Source of the DNA: Vanilla planifolia
Taxonomy: Eukaryota; Streptophyta; Magnoliopsida; Asparagales; Orchidaceae
Direction of reading: 5' to 3'
NCBI GenBank assembly: GCA_023846275.1
Contig: CM043877.1
Coordinates: 18,768,607-18,832,606 of the forward strand
DNA: 64,000 bases
Of the stretch, positions 32,201 to 44,971 are shown piece after piece. The translations under genes were made by a program, and so were the position numbers. The notes below the pieces were generated by a model. It saw only the letters and a list, made by a program, of their open reading frames with translations. It was not told the origin of the DNA and searched no databases. Position 1 is the stretch's first letter. Every line of letters begins with the position of its first letter.

Positions 32201-35200
32201 AGTCTTAAAATCCTACAACAAATTGGACTAAACAAATTTAAAATTAATGTGAACAAATAACTTACGAATTAATTTTTTAAAACTCTTATAAATAAAAAAT
32301 GAATTTAAATAAAGACCGGTGGTCTTCATTTTAAATAAATTTTGCCATTTTTTTGTAAAAAAAAAAATAGCTCCATGTCAAAGTTAGCAAAGAAAAGCCT
32401 ATAATTCTTCCAAGTCTTGCAAGGTCGATCATGGAGCATTGAGTGCAAGATAAAGTGCAAGAATTTGAAGAACCCAAGAACTCATCTAAGCATCCTCCAA
32501 TCTAAGCTCAATGAAATGAAGTCTAGATAATCCATTTAGCCATATCTCAAAGTGACAGAAATTCATTACCATGGAACTAATCTAATTTGAGGGAACATAA
32601 ATACCAATGCACAACGTTAACCTATCCTAAAGACACCAAGATACACGATTTGGCACTTAAAAAGTGTCCTTTGAATTAAACAGGATGACATGAAATCGAA
32701 TACCTTACTTTCAAACTCAAGTGAACAAATGTCTTCATGAACAAATGTCTTTACAATAGGTTCTGAGAAGATTACAAAAGTGGGTCGTAGAGCTCAATGT
32801 ACACTAACCAAGCAACTTAAATAACCATATAAGTAAAGGTGCCTTGTTGATTTCTTTGCCAATTTCACAAATGGAATTGAAATAAATGTGCCAATCCTTT
32901 TGGGTAACACATGCCCAGGGGGCATGTGGAAGTCATAATAAATAGCCTGGAAGAGTCGAGGTTCACGAAGCATACCACTAAACCAAGGTCAATCCAAGGG
33001 TAGTAAAAAATGAACCTTTTAGCGTCAAGGGTCTTACAATAAAAAATTAAAAAAAAAACTTTGCTACTTGCAAGCATGGGCATCCAAGTCTCTCAATTAA
33101 ACTTTAAAAATCGAGTTTGACATAGAAAAGACCTAGCCAATTGAAGATGTAAAGTCAATCTTTGGTTGATCTTTTCAAGCACAAGATCATAAAATTGGAG
33201 TCATTATCTAGGAAAATAGATAATTAGCAAATCATCCAATAATCAAATAGGTCAATCATATCACAAGATGATGGACATACCAATAGCCATCACATAATAA
33301 GTGAGAGATATCTAAAGATAAGGCCATGAAAGCCATCGCTAGTAGCACAATGTCAAATCCACAAAATCCTATTAAATGTTCAAAGAGAAGCTACGACATT
33401 CATTCACCAACAACCAAAATATCAGAGAGATAAAACTTGGTTTGCCAAAGTACTTACCATGCCGCTATTGAGTGTGCCTTAACTTGATGAGATCATGGGC
33501 CATAAACAACATCTCACATTGTTGTACTTGTCATGATGATTCCCATTAAGGTCAAAGCACACACACACACACCAAAACTACATATGTGAGGAGAATACAC
33601 AGTGAGGAAATGAATGGAGATCATCTAGTTTATTTAAGTCATAGTGAAACCATAAGCTTCATAAGTTCTAGTAAAACCTCAAAATCATTCATTATCATTC
33701 AAAACACCCTATAAAACCCTTTCCACTCTCAACTAAAACAAATATATAAAACATATGTCATCTTTTTGTCACCATCTATAAGAATGGAACATAAATCAAA
33801 AAGCCAAAGACATGATATTGATTGTACTTAAACTTCTTCTACACCTAATGGGTTGTAATTGCAATCCTAGCTCCAACCAGCTCTTGCATCTAATACAATA
33901 CCAGATGGAGTTCTTCCAATCCATCCCCTACATGATCATCGACCAATTCCAGGTTTTGAAAGTGGCAGTTGTTTTCTACTCTCTATTCCAGTTAGAGCCA
34001 AAGAATAATGTTTCTCCCTTAGCCAACCAACTAGCTTATAAGCCTTCTACTCCAACATGAGGCCCCTTGTCAAATTCTAATACATTAACCCTTGTTTTCT
34101 TCTAAGAGAGGAAGAAAAAGAGCTTGCCCTATATTTGTGCCTTACCCAAAGGTGCCACTTGCCTTATCTCCTTTATCAAATAATATTGTTCGAGAAGCTA
34201 TCTCAAAGTTCAAGCTATTGTCAATGTCTATGTTCAAGGGCATAGAGGATCCTGACAAATAAATCCATGTGTTTAATAAGATCATGACTATGCACAAGGT
34301 TAAATAAAGTTCATTGTAAGCTTTTCACCACAATGCTCTAAAATCTTACCATAGAGTAATTCAAGAGGTTGAACACAAAATCTATTCTCTAATTTCAACA
34401 ATCTTTGGAGCTTTCACTGTCAACTTTGAAGCCTTCCCTTGCACAACATTTGTTTACCATCATGTAAAAGGAGGACAAGTAGATCAGGTCCAACAATATT
34501 TATATAAGAAATTATACAAACTAGAATCGAGAACCCTTGAGGTTATCTTAAATGATATGGATGAACACTCTCTAACATAGTGATCTCACCAAATCTTTTT
34601 CTATATATCCATTGATCTCTCTCAAGAATGTCCTAAATCATATACAAAAATACATGACATCCAAGAAGGATTAGGAGAAGTCCAATGAAAAGAAAAAAAT
34701 GAATCACTAAATGGAGTCCAAGTAATACATCATTAAGAGGCAACATCCCCACCATTTATTAGAATAATGACATTGAACCCTCATGGCTAGAAAAGAATTT
34801 CTTCTGGAAGTTGCATCTATAGCAAGAAATCCTTGTGACTATCAAGAGGAAGGTGTACTATCAAACCTCTAGTTCATAAGGGCAAACAATAGAAATCAAA
34901 GCTAATACTACAAGTAGCTTCAATCCATGGAGCACTATACCAAAGATTGTAAAGCTTTGACAATTCTTATTGGCAAGATCGTAGAAAGCTTCAAGAATTT
35001 TCAAGAAAGCAAGGAGTGGTCATGGATAGTAACCAAACACAACCTGAGAAACTTTCCATCACATCTTTTTTAGTGGCAACCTAAGCAAGGCCATCCACAA
35101 ACAAGGAGAAGGCACGATGTACATCATCTGCATTGTCCTTAGTGAAAGGTAGGAATCAACAGGACAATAACTTCGAAGCAACTAAAGTGGGTCTTGGTTT

Positions 35201-37920
35201 ACCAAGTAGCCCCAATTCCCTCCCCTAACTGATCAATCACCTTCGATTCCATCAAATTTGTGAGCAAAAGCCACACCATCCATCCACCAACCACCAAAAT
35301 ATCAAAGATTGCCCTTGATGTACCAAAGACATTGCCAAGCTGTCATCAACTATGCCTTAATGAAGCTTCATGCTCAAAAAGCTCTTGTAAATCCTGAAGA
35401 TCCATTAATTATCATTCAAATCACCACATGCAACCCATTCAACTCTCTCTTTAAACAAATACTTAAAAAGACAATGAACACTACCTACAAGAACAAGCTT
35501 TCAAAATCCCACATCAATCTTTGTTGATTCAAGTTGACACAAAATGACCATTGTTTGTAAAGACACTAGCTTTCAAATCCCTTAGATCTAACCTTGAGGA
35601 AATCCAAATACATAAACCTATCAACAAATATAATTGGCATTGACAACTATAATGTAAATACACTTCTGCCTAAAAAAGGAATGAACAAAACTAACATTTG
35701 AAAATTGAGGCCCACATAGAAAAAGTATTTTGCAACATATGGGAATCGGCTTTCGATCCATGCAAGGATTAACTTTGTAGAAAAAATGATATTTTTTCAA
35801 GAAAAACTCTCTCTCTCTCTCTCTCTCTCTTAAGAAGAATACTATGAATATTTCAAATGATGAGACTATTACAAAATTTGATAAGTCCTCAAGCACCTAA
35901 GAACCACATTTGAATGCCGACACATCCTTGACTATGCAAAAAACACAAAACTAGATTGATCATTCCAATCAATGAGACTTCATAGAGCCACATGAACTTA
36001 TCAAACTAATAAGCAAAAATTGACAAGCATCCAACCATAACCTTGTTATTACACATTGGGGTCATCCCAAGTCGAAGCATCTTAAGAGAAAAAGAGAGGC
36101 ATCCAACTATACACCTGTTATTACATCTTCGAGTCATCCTTAGTTGAAGCATCTCAAAAAAAAAAAAAAAAAAAAAAAAGATAAGGTCATGTAAATAAGA
36201 TCATAACTCAAATCAATGTATTTTGTTGTGGACAAAGTCAAATTGGTCCAAGACCAACAACATGGTTGTTGGTCTCAAGTTGAAATTCACAACCAATGAT
36301 GTGTTGGTCAATATGCCAAGTTGGAGTCAAGACTAAGACAAAGAATGGCATGCGCTGAATTTGTCCTATGACATATAGTGGGGTCTGATCAAACTTTGGC
36401 TTATAAAATCAAAGGAAGGTACACTTTAACCTCTACAACAATTAAATTGCTCATAATCTATATGAATTCTTTTATGATGAAATGTGGTATGACAGAAAAT
36501 TATTAAGCCAAAACATAACCACGTCATAGACATTGCGCGTGATGACAAGGCAGGAAGGCAGGACGGCAGCGACAGTGGTAGGGTTTGTGGATGATGAAAA
36601 GCTCATGGTGATCACAACCCTAAATGACCACCACATGGTAAACACTGTTAGCACCAAAACTAGCATACTAGCAATATCTCTACGTATACCTAAACATGTA
36701 AGAAAACAAGGCATGCACACCTCCCCTAATAGTTAATGGGAAGCACAAAAGTAAAGCATTTGAACATTGTTCCATGAGTTTCTCAGATCAAAATAGTTCT
36801 AGTAAACTTAAACTATACATTCCTTCCTTTCCACTTTTGATGTTCAACAATCCATTGGAAAGCCAACGTGACTTTTCAACAGAGAATCCTCCGCAAGCAA
36901 GATCTCATATCAGTCCAGCACTCCACTGACTTACAAAAGATCAATGCTTTGAGAAGTACAGTGTAAACCACATAAAGTACAAAAAGCTGGATAGTGGATT
37001 ATGGAACATGTACCTGAATAGATCGGCGAAGGGGACGAGCAGGGCCTTTTGCGGCATGGGCTCCAAGCCAGGGTGTGTGGCGCCACACAAGCTTGCCATT
37101 TGATCCGGCATGAATCTTGCTTCCGCCAACGGAGAGCTCTACATACCACATATCCGGGGTCCTCTGCCACAGGACAAAACCACCCTTCTCCACTTGTGAG
37201 CTTCGGTTCCTAGCCACCATCGTCGCTGTCTCAAACTCCGATGCTGTCATCTTTATCTTCCCCATAACGTAGGCATTATGCAAAAAGCTCTGCAGCTTAG
37301 AACCACCGGAGGCCGCAATATACTGTTGGAGAATGTACTGTGCCGACGAGCTCTCCTACAAGAGAAGACAGAATACATTAGTTTACAATACACTAAGCAA
37401 CCACAGCTAGAGTGAAAAGTCAGGGGAAGCTTACTATGGGAGTATCCTTGACGCTAAGATGGGGCAAATGGTCAAAGGAACTGACATGCGTAGGGGCGAG
37501 TGGGGCTCCCATGACGCCGAGGAGTAGGCGAATGTCAGAGCAGCGCTCACCAGCGCGGGACGAAACAGAGTGAGCACGAGAGAACTGCCCTCGAACCCAT
37601 TGGCTCCAACCCTCCTTCTGATGGTCGCTTCCGCATCGCTCTGTAGCGTACGGGTCAGGCCCCTCCACGAGTGGCGCAAGTGACTTCCCAATAACGCGGG
37701 ATCTGCCGGACCTCGCGATTGCAAACTCCGGGAGTTCTGAAAGGGGGGCTTTGCTTAGTTGTTCCTTTTGAAACCGAGATTTCAGAATGCCCGCCGTCGG
37801 CATTGGGCTCCTCGAAGGGCTCTCCGATCGCGACCGTGATCTCGACCTTGACTTTCCCGGCGACAGACCTCTCACCATTCCCTCTTTCAGCACAGCGAAG
37901 AACCCCTGCTTCTTCTCCAT
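29227..37920 (-). CDS. DUF620 family protein (three exons, 480 aa)
   Basis: Plant-specific family of unknown biochemical role (Pfam DUF620). Exons on the minus strand: 37920-37435 (162 codons), 37355-37014 (114 codons), 29841-29227 (204 codons plus stop). All junctions are phase 0. The start is ATG at 37918-37920, giving MEKKQGFF as in family members; an in-frame GTG 15 bases upstream was rejected. Residues about 19-45 are Arg/Ser-rich (SRSRSRSRSESPSRSP). The family core begins near VKDTPIESSSAQYILQQY and continues through MVARNRSSQVEKGGFVLWQ, GPARPLRRSIQ, GLDPL, and the terminal region with VWTIEEVAFNVPGLS. No signal peptide or membrane segment is evident. Intron 2 spans 7.2 kb of retroelement debris; intron 1 is 79 bp. 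No lesions in the exons. Function unknown; I do not infer one. Confidence 0.92.
33360..35520 (+). mobile_element. Decayed Gypsy-like LTR element with gag remnant
   Basis: About 34150-35020 reads, with many stops and frame breaks, like plant Gypsy gag. An 'EDPDK' start is followed by a region resembling the capsid block, and near 34930-34985 comes MEHYTKDCKALTILI, which matches the H-x3-DC-KAL signature of the gag zinc knuckle (first cysteines lost). Flanking words recur in order at 33411-33790 and 35281-35500 ('caccaac-accaaaatatca', 'atgcctta', 'attatcattcaaa', 'aacaaatat'), which could be LTR remnants. Inserted antisense to the DUF620 gene. No pol domain was seen, so it is internally deleted or non-autonomous. 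Confidence 0.5.
35807..35830. repeat. (CT)n microsatellite
   Basis: Twelve uninterrupted CT units in the DUF620 intron. Confidence 0.95.
36027..36179. repeat. Imperfect 72 bp tandem duplication followed by A24
   Basis: Copies start with 'gcatccaac' at 36027 and 36099; both continue 'ttgttattaca' / 'ctgttattaca', 'gtcatcc', 'gaagcatct' and end in A-rich sequence. The second copy runs into 24 A at 36156-36179. The A-rich ends suggest retroposed or slippage-generated units. Confidence 0.7.
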
Positions 37921-39070
37921 CTCTCCAGAGAACACTCGAAAGAATCAACAGTGGAAAAACACTCTCAGATTGCTACTAAATTGCAGGAAAAAAACAACAT
38001 TTCTGCTTCAAGTGGAGCATTCGCGTGCGATGGCAATGACACAGCAAAACAACGAAAGAAGTCGGAAAGGCGAGCTTGGAAGCTAGCGAAGTAACAGCAG
38101 CGTTAACAGCTTGCTCAGCCTGGTCGTGGTTTAAAGTAGTTTTTTGAGCAAGGAATTTTTGAATGGAATGATCACGTGATATTGACAGCTTCTTGTGCTC
38201 CAGACTTCGAAGTGGCCAAATTGCGTCAAGATTCGAGCAACAAGAAAAACAAATCACAGGGCTTTTTGTGGGCCTTTTATAAAGATATTCTCCATTTATT
38301 AAAACGTAGTCCTAAACATTGTTAGTTAGGCGTTTAGGCACCCTTTGCAATGCAAAGCAATAGCAAAATTTTCAATAATATGCACATAATATTAAAAATA
38401 ATTTAAATTAAATTTGTGGTAAAGAAAATATTACATCACAATTTTATGCAATGACTAATTGATCATATTATTATAATAGTGTTCTTTATATTTCATTATT
38501 TAGCAAAATATTATCTTCAAATTTTCATAAAATCTCATATAATTTTTTTTATATTCTAGATTATATGATTAATTTGTTATGATTTTAAAAAAAATAATAC
38601 ATCTGATATATATCTTATGCTTATATTTGTCCATTGGTTATGGATACTAGAACCCATAAATATTAGATATATAAGATATTATATGAATCTAATATGAGAA
38701 AAATATCTTTTAATAAGTTATAATCTTTCTTACAAAATCTATAATTAATTTCTTTCAATTAGGTCAAAGCATGACATCAAAACTCTTTAAATCCTTTTTC
38801 TATGTATTGTTATTGTAGCAATATTAGCTACTCTATCACCTTACTTTTGTAGTCAAAAAATTATCAAAGAAATAAGAATAAAAATATATTTTGCATTGAC
38901 ATTATAGGTATCGATGTAAATGATAATATGATGAAGTTAGTTGAAAACAAGATGTTTTCCCTTTTGTACATTATAATGCATATATTGTAAAGCTCTTTTT
39001 CTCAATTGATGATTCATAAGTTTTGGATTAATGAAAAGACAAAAAAAGATCTCTAAGAATTACAAGTTAA
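37921..39070. other. DUF620 promoter and upstream DNA
   Basis: About 300 bp of moderately GC-rich sequence directly upstream of the DUF620 start, including its likely 5' UTR, then AT-rich DNA. No divergent gene is recognisable on the plus strand. Confidence 0.5.
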
Positions 39071-41580
39071 AGATGCTTTGATGGCATAGTTTAATTCATC
39101 ACTAAAACTATATTTTTGAAATTGCAAAAGCTACATTTTGCCATGGAAATGAACTCAATACAAAATACATTAAGTGAGAATTTTCTTACTTATTGGTAAT
39201 GAAAATGCTCCATTACAAATACTTTTTTACCTATATTTTTAATGTATAATTCAAAAAATTTGGATTTTTTGTGAGAAAAAATATTTTTCGTCATAAATAG
39301 TGCATTGCAAACACATTTCCTTCCCCCTTTTTGCCACAAAAAATAATATTGATTATAGAAAGATAATAAATTTATTCACAAAAAAATGATCATTAAAATT
39401 TTTATATGATTTTCAAAACAAAAAAAATAATCACAAAAATATTGATTTTTATAATACCCCAATTTTGGAAGATATTTTATTTTTATATGGCTTATATAAC
39501 ATCCCAAAAAGATACAAAAAAAATTTATTTAATTAAATAGTTAATTAATAATTGTGAACTTTTTAAAATTTGTGATGTTTGACAAATTTCAAGATGATTG
39601 AAGCATATAAAGATAAAGGAGAAGTGACAAACATCATCAGAGATATGCAAGATTATTAATTTAAAATTACTTTAAAGGATTATTTGATTTGGTGAATTAT
39701 TAATAGTAGTAAAATCAAAGATAATTTTTTAGAAAAAACTATGAGGTCTAAGAGGAAAATTTTAAATACAAAAATATGAATTGTTATAATCTTGATAATA
39801 AAAATTTTAAAAAATTCCAATCTAAATTAATTATAAAAGAGGAACGAGTTCTTGAAAGAATATTATAATTTTCAATTATATGATTGTGGAGAATATAAAA
39901 TTATTAAAGATTATCAAAAACTTTTTCAAAAATTATAAGTAATATATTTTACTAAGGATATAATTATATAATTTTTGTAAAAATTAGTATATATAAATCA
40001 TAAAATGAGTTACAAAACTAATAATAAAATAATATTTATCTAATAATTATATTATTATTAGAAAGAAAAGAATTATTAAAAATATTAAAAATTGTAAAAA
40101 AAAGGTTAAGCATTTTTTTATAAATTGTAGAGTATGAACATTAGTTTATTTTAGAAGTGGCTAAAGGATTGTTGGAGGCTGTTTTGGATAAAAAAAAATT
40201 AAAAATATTTGTTTAATTTTTTTAATGTAAATATTAATTAAATTTGAATTTTTTGGTTATACCTTATCTAATGACACCAACAGTTGGAGTTATGTGAAAC
40301 GACAGAGATGATAAAGTGAAATGCCACAAATTGAAGATGTTTTTATGACATAATTTAATTTTTCCCTAAAACTATAGTTTTGGAGTTGCAAAAGCTACAT
40401 TTTTCCATGGAAATGAACTCTAATACAAAATACATTTAGAGATTTTCTTGCTTATTGGTAATAAAAGTATTCCTTCACAAAACTTTTTTACCTATACTTT
40501 TTGTGACAATAAATTTGAAGTATAAATATTACATTGCAAAAATATTTACTTCACCCATTTTGTCATGAAAAATAACATTTATTATAGAAAGATAATAAGT
40601 TACACAAAAAATAGAATAAAATAAGAGATCATTAAAGTTTTTATGTGGATTTCATAAATAAAAAAAAACAATGTCACAAAAATTCTTATTTTTATGGCAC
40701 CCCGATTTTGGAATATATTGTTTTTTTTTTCTAGGGCTTATATAACATCCAAAAAAAATACAAAGCAATTATTTAATTAAATAATTAATTAATTATTTTA
40801 AAATTTTTAAAAATTATGATGTTTGACAAATTTCAAGATGATTAAGTCATATAAAATTAAAGAGAAATAACAAACATCATTAGAGACATGTAATTTTATT
40901 AATTTAAAATTCTATTAAGGTATTAATTAATTTCGTGAATTATTCATAGTAGAAAAATCAAAAATAATTGTTAAAAAAAGACTAAAAGTCTTAAAAGGAA
41001 GGAGAAAAAAATTTAAATATAGAAGCATGAATTGTTATAATCTTGAAAATGCACATTTTATAAAATTTGAACCTAAATTAATTATAAAAGGGCACTACTT
41101 ATTGGAAAAATATTTTAATTTTTCAATTATATTATTTTGATGAAGAAAAAATTATCAAATTATTAAATATTGTCAAAAAATTAAAAAAATTACTAAGAAT
41201 ATAATGATATAACTTTTGTAAAAATGAGATATATACAAATCATAAAATAAGTCACCAAAATAATAAGAAAATAATATTTATATAATAATTATATTATTTT
41301 TAGAATAAAAGAATTATCAAAAATATTAAAAGATGTAAAAAAAATTAAGCATTTGTTTTATAAATTGTAAAGCATGAATATTAGTTTATTTTAGAAGCGT
41401 TTAACAAATTATGGAGGCTATTTGGATGAAAAAAATTTTAAGAAAATTTCTTCATTTTATAATGTAAATATCAATTTAAAATTTGATTTTTTTTGTTATA
41501 CCATATCTAATGATACCAATGATTGGAGTTATGTGAAATGATAGGAATGAGAGGTGATATGTCGCAAATTGAAGCAACAA
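39071..41580. repeat. Old tandem duplication, unit about 1.25 kb
   Basis: Unit 1 (about 39071-40334) and unit 2 (about 40335-41580) share ordered blocks: 'gcaaaagctacattttgcc' versus 'gcaaaagctacatttttcc', 'ccatggaaatgaactc', 'ttattggtaat', 'ttttttacctata', 'cccatttt-' / 'ccccctttttg', 'gtttgacaaatttcaagatga', 'ttagtttattttagaag', 'ttggagttatgtgaaa'. The period drifts from 1264 to about 1240 through indels. Both units are very AT-rich and non-coding. Confidence 0.8.
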
Positions 41581-43943
41581 AAGAGAGAAAATTGATAGGC
41601 AACACTTCCATTTAAAGAAAAAATAAGAAATGATAGAGTTGGGTAGTATTTTAGAAGAGAGAATAAAAGGAATTGATAGAGAAAGATTCAGCCACTTTGA
41701 GAAAACAAATTACTCTAAGCTCTACATAGTAATTAGTGATAGATTATTTATTTACTTAGTGAAGTGTGGTTCTACAAAAAAGGATGAATTGTTAGGAATA
41801 AAATTGTATTTATTATAAAAATATTTTAAAAAAAAGTTTAAAAATAATTTTTAATAAATTTGAGTAAGTTTATAAAAGTCATTTTATATAAATTTTAATT
41901 TTATTTTAACACATGTTAATTTTTCTTTAATAATAGTTATTTATAAAAATTGTGTAATAAAAAATCAATAATAATTAAAAATATATATTAACAATTTTTA
42001 AGTAGTTTAACTTAAAAATTGAATGATATCTATGTTTGTCTAGTACATAGGTTCTGAAAAAATAATTGTGAAATTTGATGATGAATTTTAGTTCAATAAT
42101 CAAATCCTTTTCCATTACTTCCCTTATATTCTAGATGAGACAATTAGACACAATGGTCTAAAATCCTCGCCATTTGGAGAGCTCTTAAGCTTTTGATGGT
42201 GCATCGTAGGCTAGTTAATATATGTGTGACTTTTTTTTTTCTAGCTTTTATGGTGGAAGCTAGTGTTAAACTCATTTCATCTTAAGAAAAAATTATATAA
42301 TTGAAGGTTATTTTTTCTAAATTCTAGGTAAAACTTTTAATAGAGTGAAAGACATTGTTTTGATGAGGTTAATTATCTTGAATAATTTTTGTATAAGATA
42401 ATGTGTCACCTTTATTGCCTTCTTTTTGTTTCTTACTCTAGAGCTTATAATCATCTGATATTTATTGGAAAGGTAGTCTACTCTCTAGAGTATGAGCTAC
42501 ACCTCATTGCAGTGTTAAATCAATTTAGAAGTCTTGATAGTCATACCTCAAACTTCTCATAATGGAGTGTCAGGATGACTGATTGGTGATCTTAAGCTGG
42601 CTAGGTCTAGTGGTTTGGAAATAATATAATCCTCTTTAACAACTTGAAAGCCTTATTCTAAATGTTCCACTACATTTAGAAGCATTTAACATGAGGTAGG
42701 GGAGGTAAAACAGCTTTATTGGGGAGTTATGAATTCCTTCCTATCGAAGACTATTGGACTTGATCTATTTACACTAATGCAAAGCATGACCTTATTTGTA
42801 ACATCCCTTACAATAACTTGATAAGTTATTATAAAGCACTTTTTGCAAAATTCTAATGTGGCAATCCTTCTTTCTAGATATTCTTATGCTTGTTAGGAGT
42901 TCTTTGAAGCATATCCTAGCTATGTGTGGTCATGTAATGTTGATGTTGATGGCATCAAGTTTAAGTAGAGTGTTAATTGTTGACACTAAAGAGTAAAGAG
43001 ACAAATTATTAAAAGTTAGAGAGTAATAACTTCAAAAGAGATCCACATAAGAGCCAATAATGGTTTACAATCTAACTAAAAATCTAGATGCCACTTGAGA
43101 ACTATCATTGAAGATTTTGTAATGAACCAAATCCTATGTAGCTAGCAACAAAGGTAATACTCTTCTATTAAGAAGCTAATTAGGATGTGAAGAAAAACCA
43201 AATAACAAAGTTGAAACAATCATTATAGCTTCATCAAATAGCTCCCCATAATAAATGTAATTAAGTACGCAAAGAATTCTACTTTTAAGATCCCTTTAGA
43301 TAACTGAATCCTAGTTCTAGTATACCACCAAACATCTCCCCTTGAATTTTTTATTTCTAAAATACTTTTTTCACCTTTTGTTAGCATGCAAATAGGGTTG
43401 TCATAAGAGAAATATAAGCCATAAGTAATTACATACACTAGTATGTAGATACAAATAAAAGTGACTACATAAATCAAATAAAGGTGCTTAAATACAACAA
43501 TTACAACATGCATTTAAAATGCTTTCAATCATTTGTTCTTACATAAAGCCTTAATTTTACTGATTGCAATACATATAAATAAAAAAAGTAATACAAATTG
43601 ATTTTGGATTTGAATTTGTAGATCATAGAATTTCTCCTCAAACTTCACAAATTGTTCTTTGATATGACTTTCCAAAATATTTATCCTCGAGAGTAAATAT
43701 TGCTTGTCATATGAAGCACTAAAAGTAGATTCTCGAGAAATAAATGGTGAATCTTGACATGTTCCTTGTTGAGTAGTAGTAATAAAATCAGGTTGTGAAG
43801 CATCAAAAAAATTAATTACTATCTACATTCATGTGGTGCAGCATTTTTATTATCAATTTAGTGTCAACTTGAACAAAGTACTACATCCTGTTCATGTTTA
43901 TGTTCTTGATAGCCTGAGGGATGCAGTCTACTGATGTAAATCG
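41581..43943. other. AT-rich intergenic DNA, no recognised gene
   Basis: Contains weakly open fragments (41630-41818 plus, 43223-43513 minus) without family resemblance. 42100-43000 looks like decayed transposon sequence but no domain could be named. Confidence 0.4.
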
Positions 43944-44691
43944 TGTGAGAACAACGCACAAGAGGGGAGGGGTGAATTGTGCTTTTCACTAAAATTTAGA
44001 TTTTGAAAAATCTTTCAATTAAAAACGTTTGTAAATAAATTGTGAAATAAAAACGAAAAGTGCAATAATAAGACAAGCAAACAAAAGACAAAGATTTTTA
44101 GGTGGTTCGGCCAAACCCGTGCCTACATCCACCCCCGATCAACCCGATCGGGCTTCCACTAACCACTCCCTTTTGCCGAAGCCGGTAGGGGTAAACCAAG
44201 TACAACCGGTTCTCCAACGAGACACCAAAAATCCGAACAAATCCGGCTACAATAATGCATACAACTTTTACAATAGCAATGCATACAAAAATCCTTCACC
44301 TTTAATTTCTCAAAGCAAAGTGGCACAACTAAATGTTACCGAATGATGCAACGAAATGTGGAAGAAAGCTGTTGAAATTTGAGAAGAAGATTGAGCCCGT
44401 AGCTCCCACAAGTATGCCAATTGTTGCTCTCGGTTTTGGCCTTTTTCTTTAGTTCTTGAAGAAGTTTGCAAGTGGATTCATCAATCTATAAATTGTAAGA
44501 TGTCCTATATATATAGTCCACCAAAAAGCTATTCCAAACGGCTAGAAAAATGGTAAAAAAGAAACCGGAAAATAGCCGTTGCCTGAAGCCCGAAAAGGAG
44601 AGCAGCAGCCGTTCGATCCCACTTCAAGAATGGACGGCTGGATGGACTTCTTGGCTTGATCATCTCCAGACCGTCTGATCCGGGCGGACTT

Positions 44692-44885
44692 GATCTGAAC
44701 CATTGGATCCCACGCGCTGAACGAACTGCGCTGATTAAACAGCCGTTCGAAATTACTCTCGCCCGTTGGATCTAGGCGGGCTTGATCTGCGCCTTTGGAT
44801 CCTGCGCGCTGAACGAACGGCGCTGATTAAACAGCCGTTCGAGATTACTCTCGCCCGTTGGATCTGGGCGGGCATGATCTGCGCC
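44692..44885 (+). repeat. 92 bp tandem repeats in the LTR-like sequence
   Basis: Units begin with 'gatctg' at 44692, 44784 and 44876. The first two are full and highly similar (both contain 'gctgattaaacagccgttcg' and 'attactctcgcccgttggat'); the third is cut after a few bases by the LINE and resumes at 50004 with 'atgatctgcgcctttggat' before diverging. Confidence 0.9.
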
Positions 44886-44888
44886 TTT
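44869..44888 (+). repeat. LINE target site duplication, left copy
   Basis: cgggcatgatctgcgcc plus three T that merge with the poly(T). Identical to 49999-50018. Seventeen bases are unambiguous. Confidence 0.95.
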
Positions 44889-44911
44889 TTTTTTTTTTTT
44901 TTTTTTTTTTT
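44886..44911 (+). repeat. Poly(T), tail of the minus-strand LINE
   Basis: 26 T on the plus strand directly abutting the left target site duplication; it is the poly(A) tail of the element. Confidence 0.95.
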
Positions 44912-44971
44912 AAACGAGCATTTTATTAGGAAGGGAAAGGTACATGACGATCCTACTACCAAGAGCGGGAG

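Larger units (their letters stand above)
29842..37013. other. 7.2 kb second intron of the DUF620 gene
   Basis: Flanked by a GT donor (37013-37012 on the minus strand) and an AG acceptor (29843-29842). It contains GC-moderate open fragments at 30277-30540 and 30909-31163 that I do not recognise, a decayed Gypsy-like element at about 33360-35520, a (CT)n tract at 35807-35830, and an imperfect 72 bp tandem duplication ending in a 24-A run at 36156-36179. Confidence 0.8.

Noticed and set aside
37921-37935. Upstream in-frame GTG start for DUF620
   Set aside because: The ATG at 37918-37920 gives the family N-terminus MEKKQGFF; a GTG start is unlikely in a plant nuclear gene.
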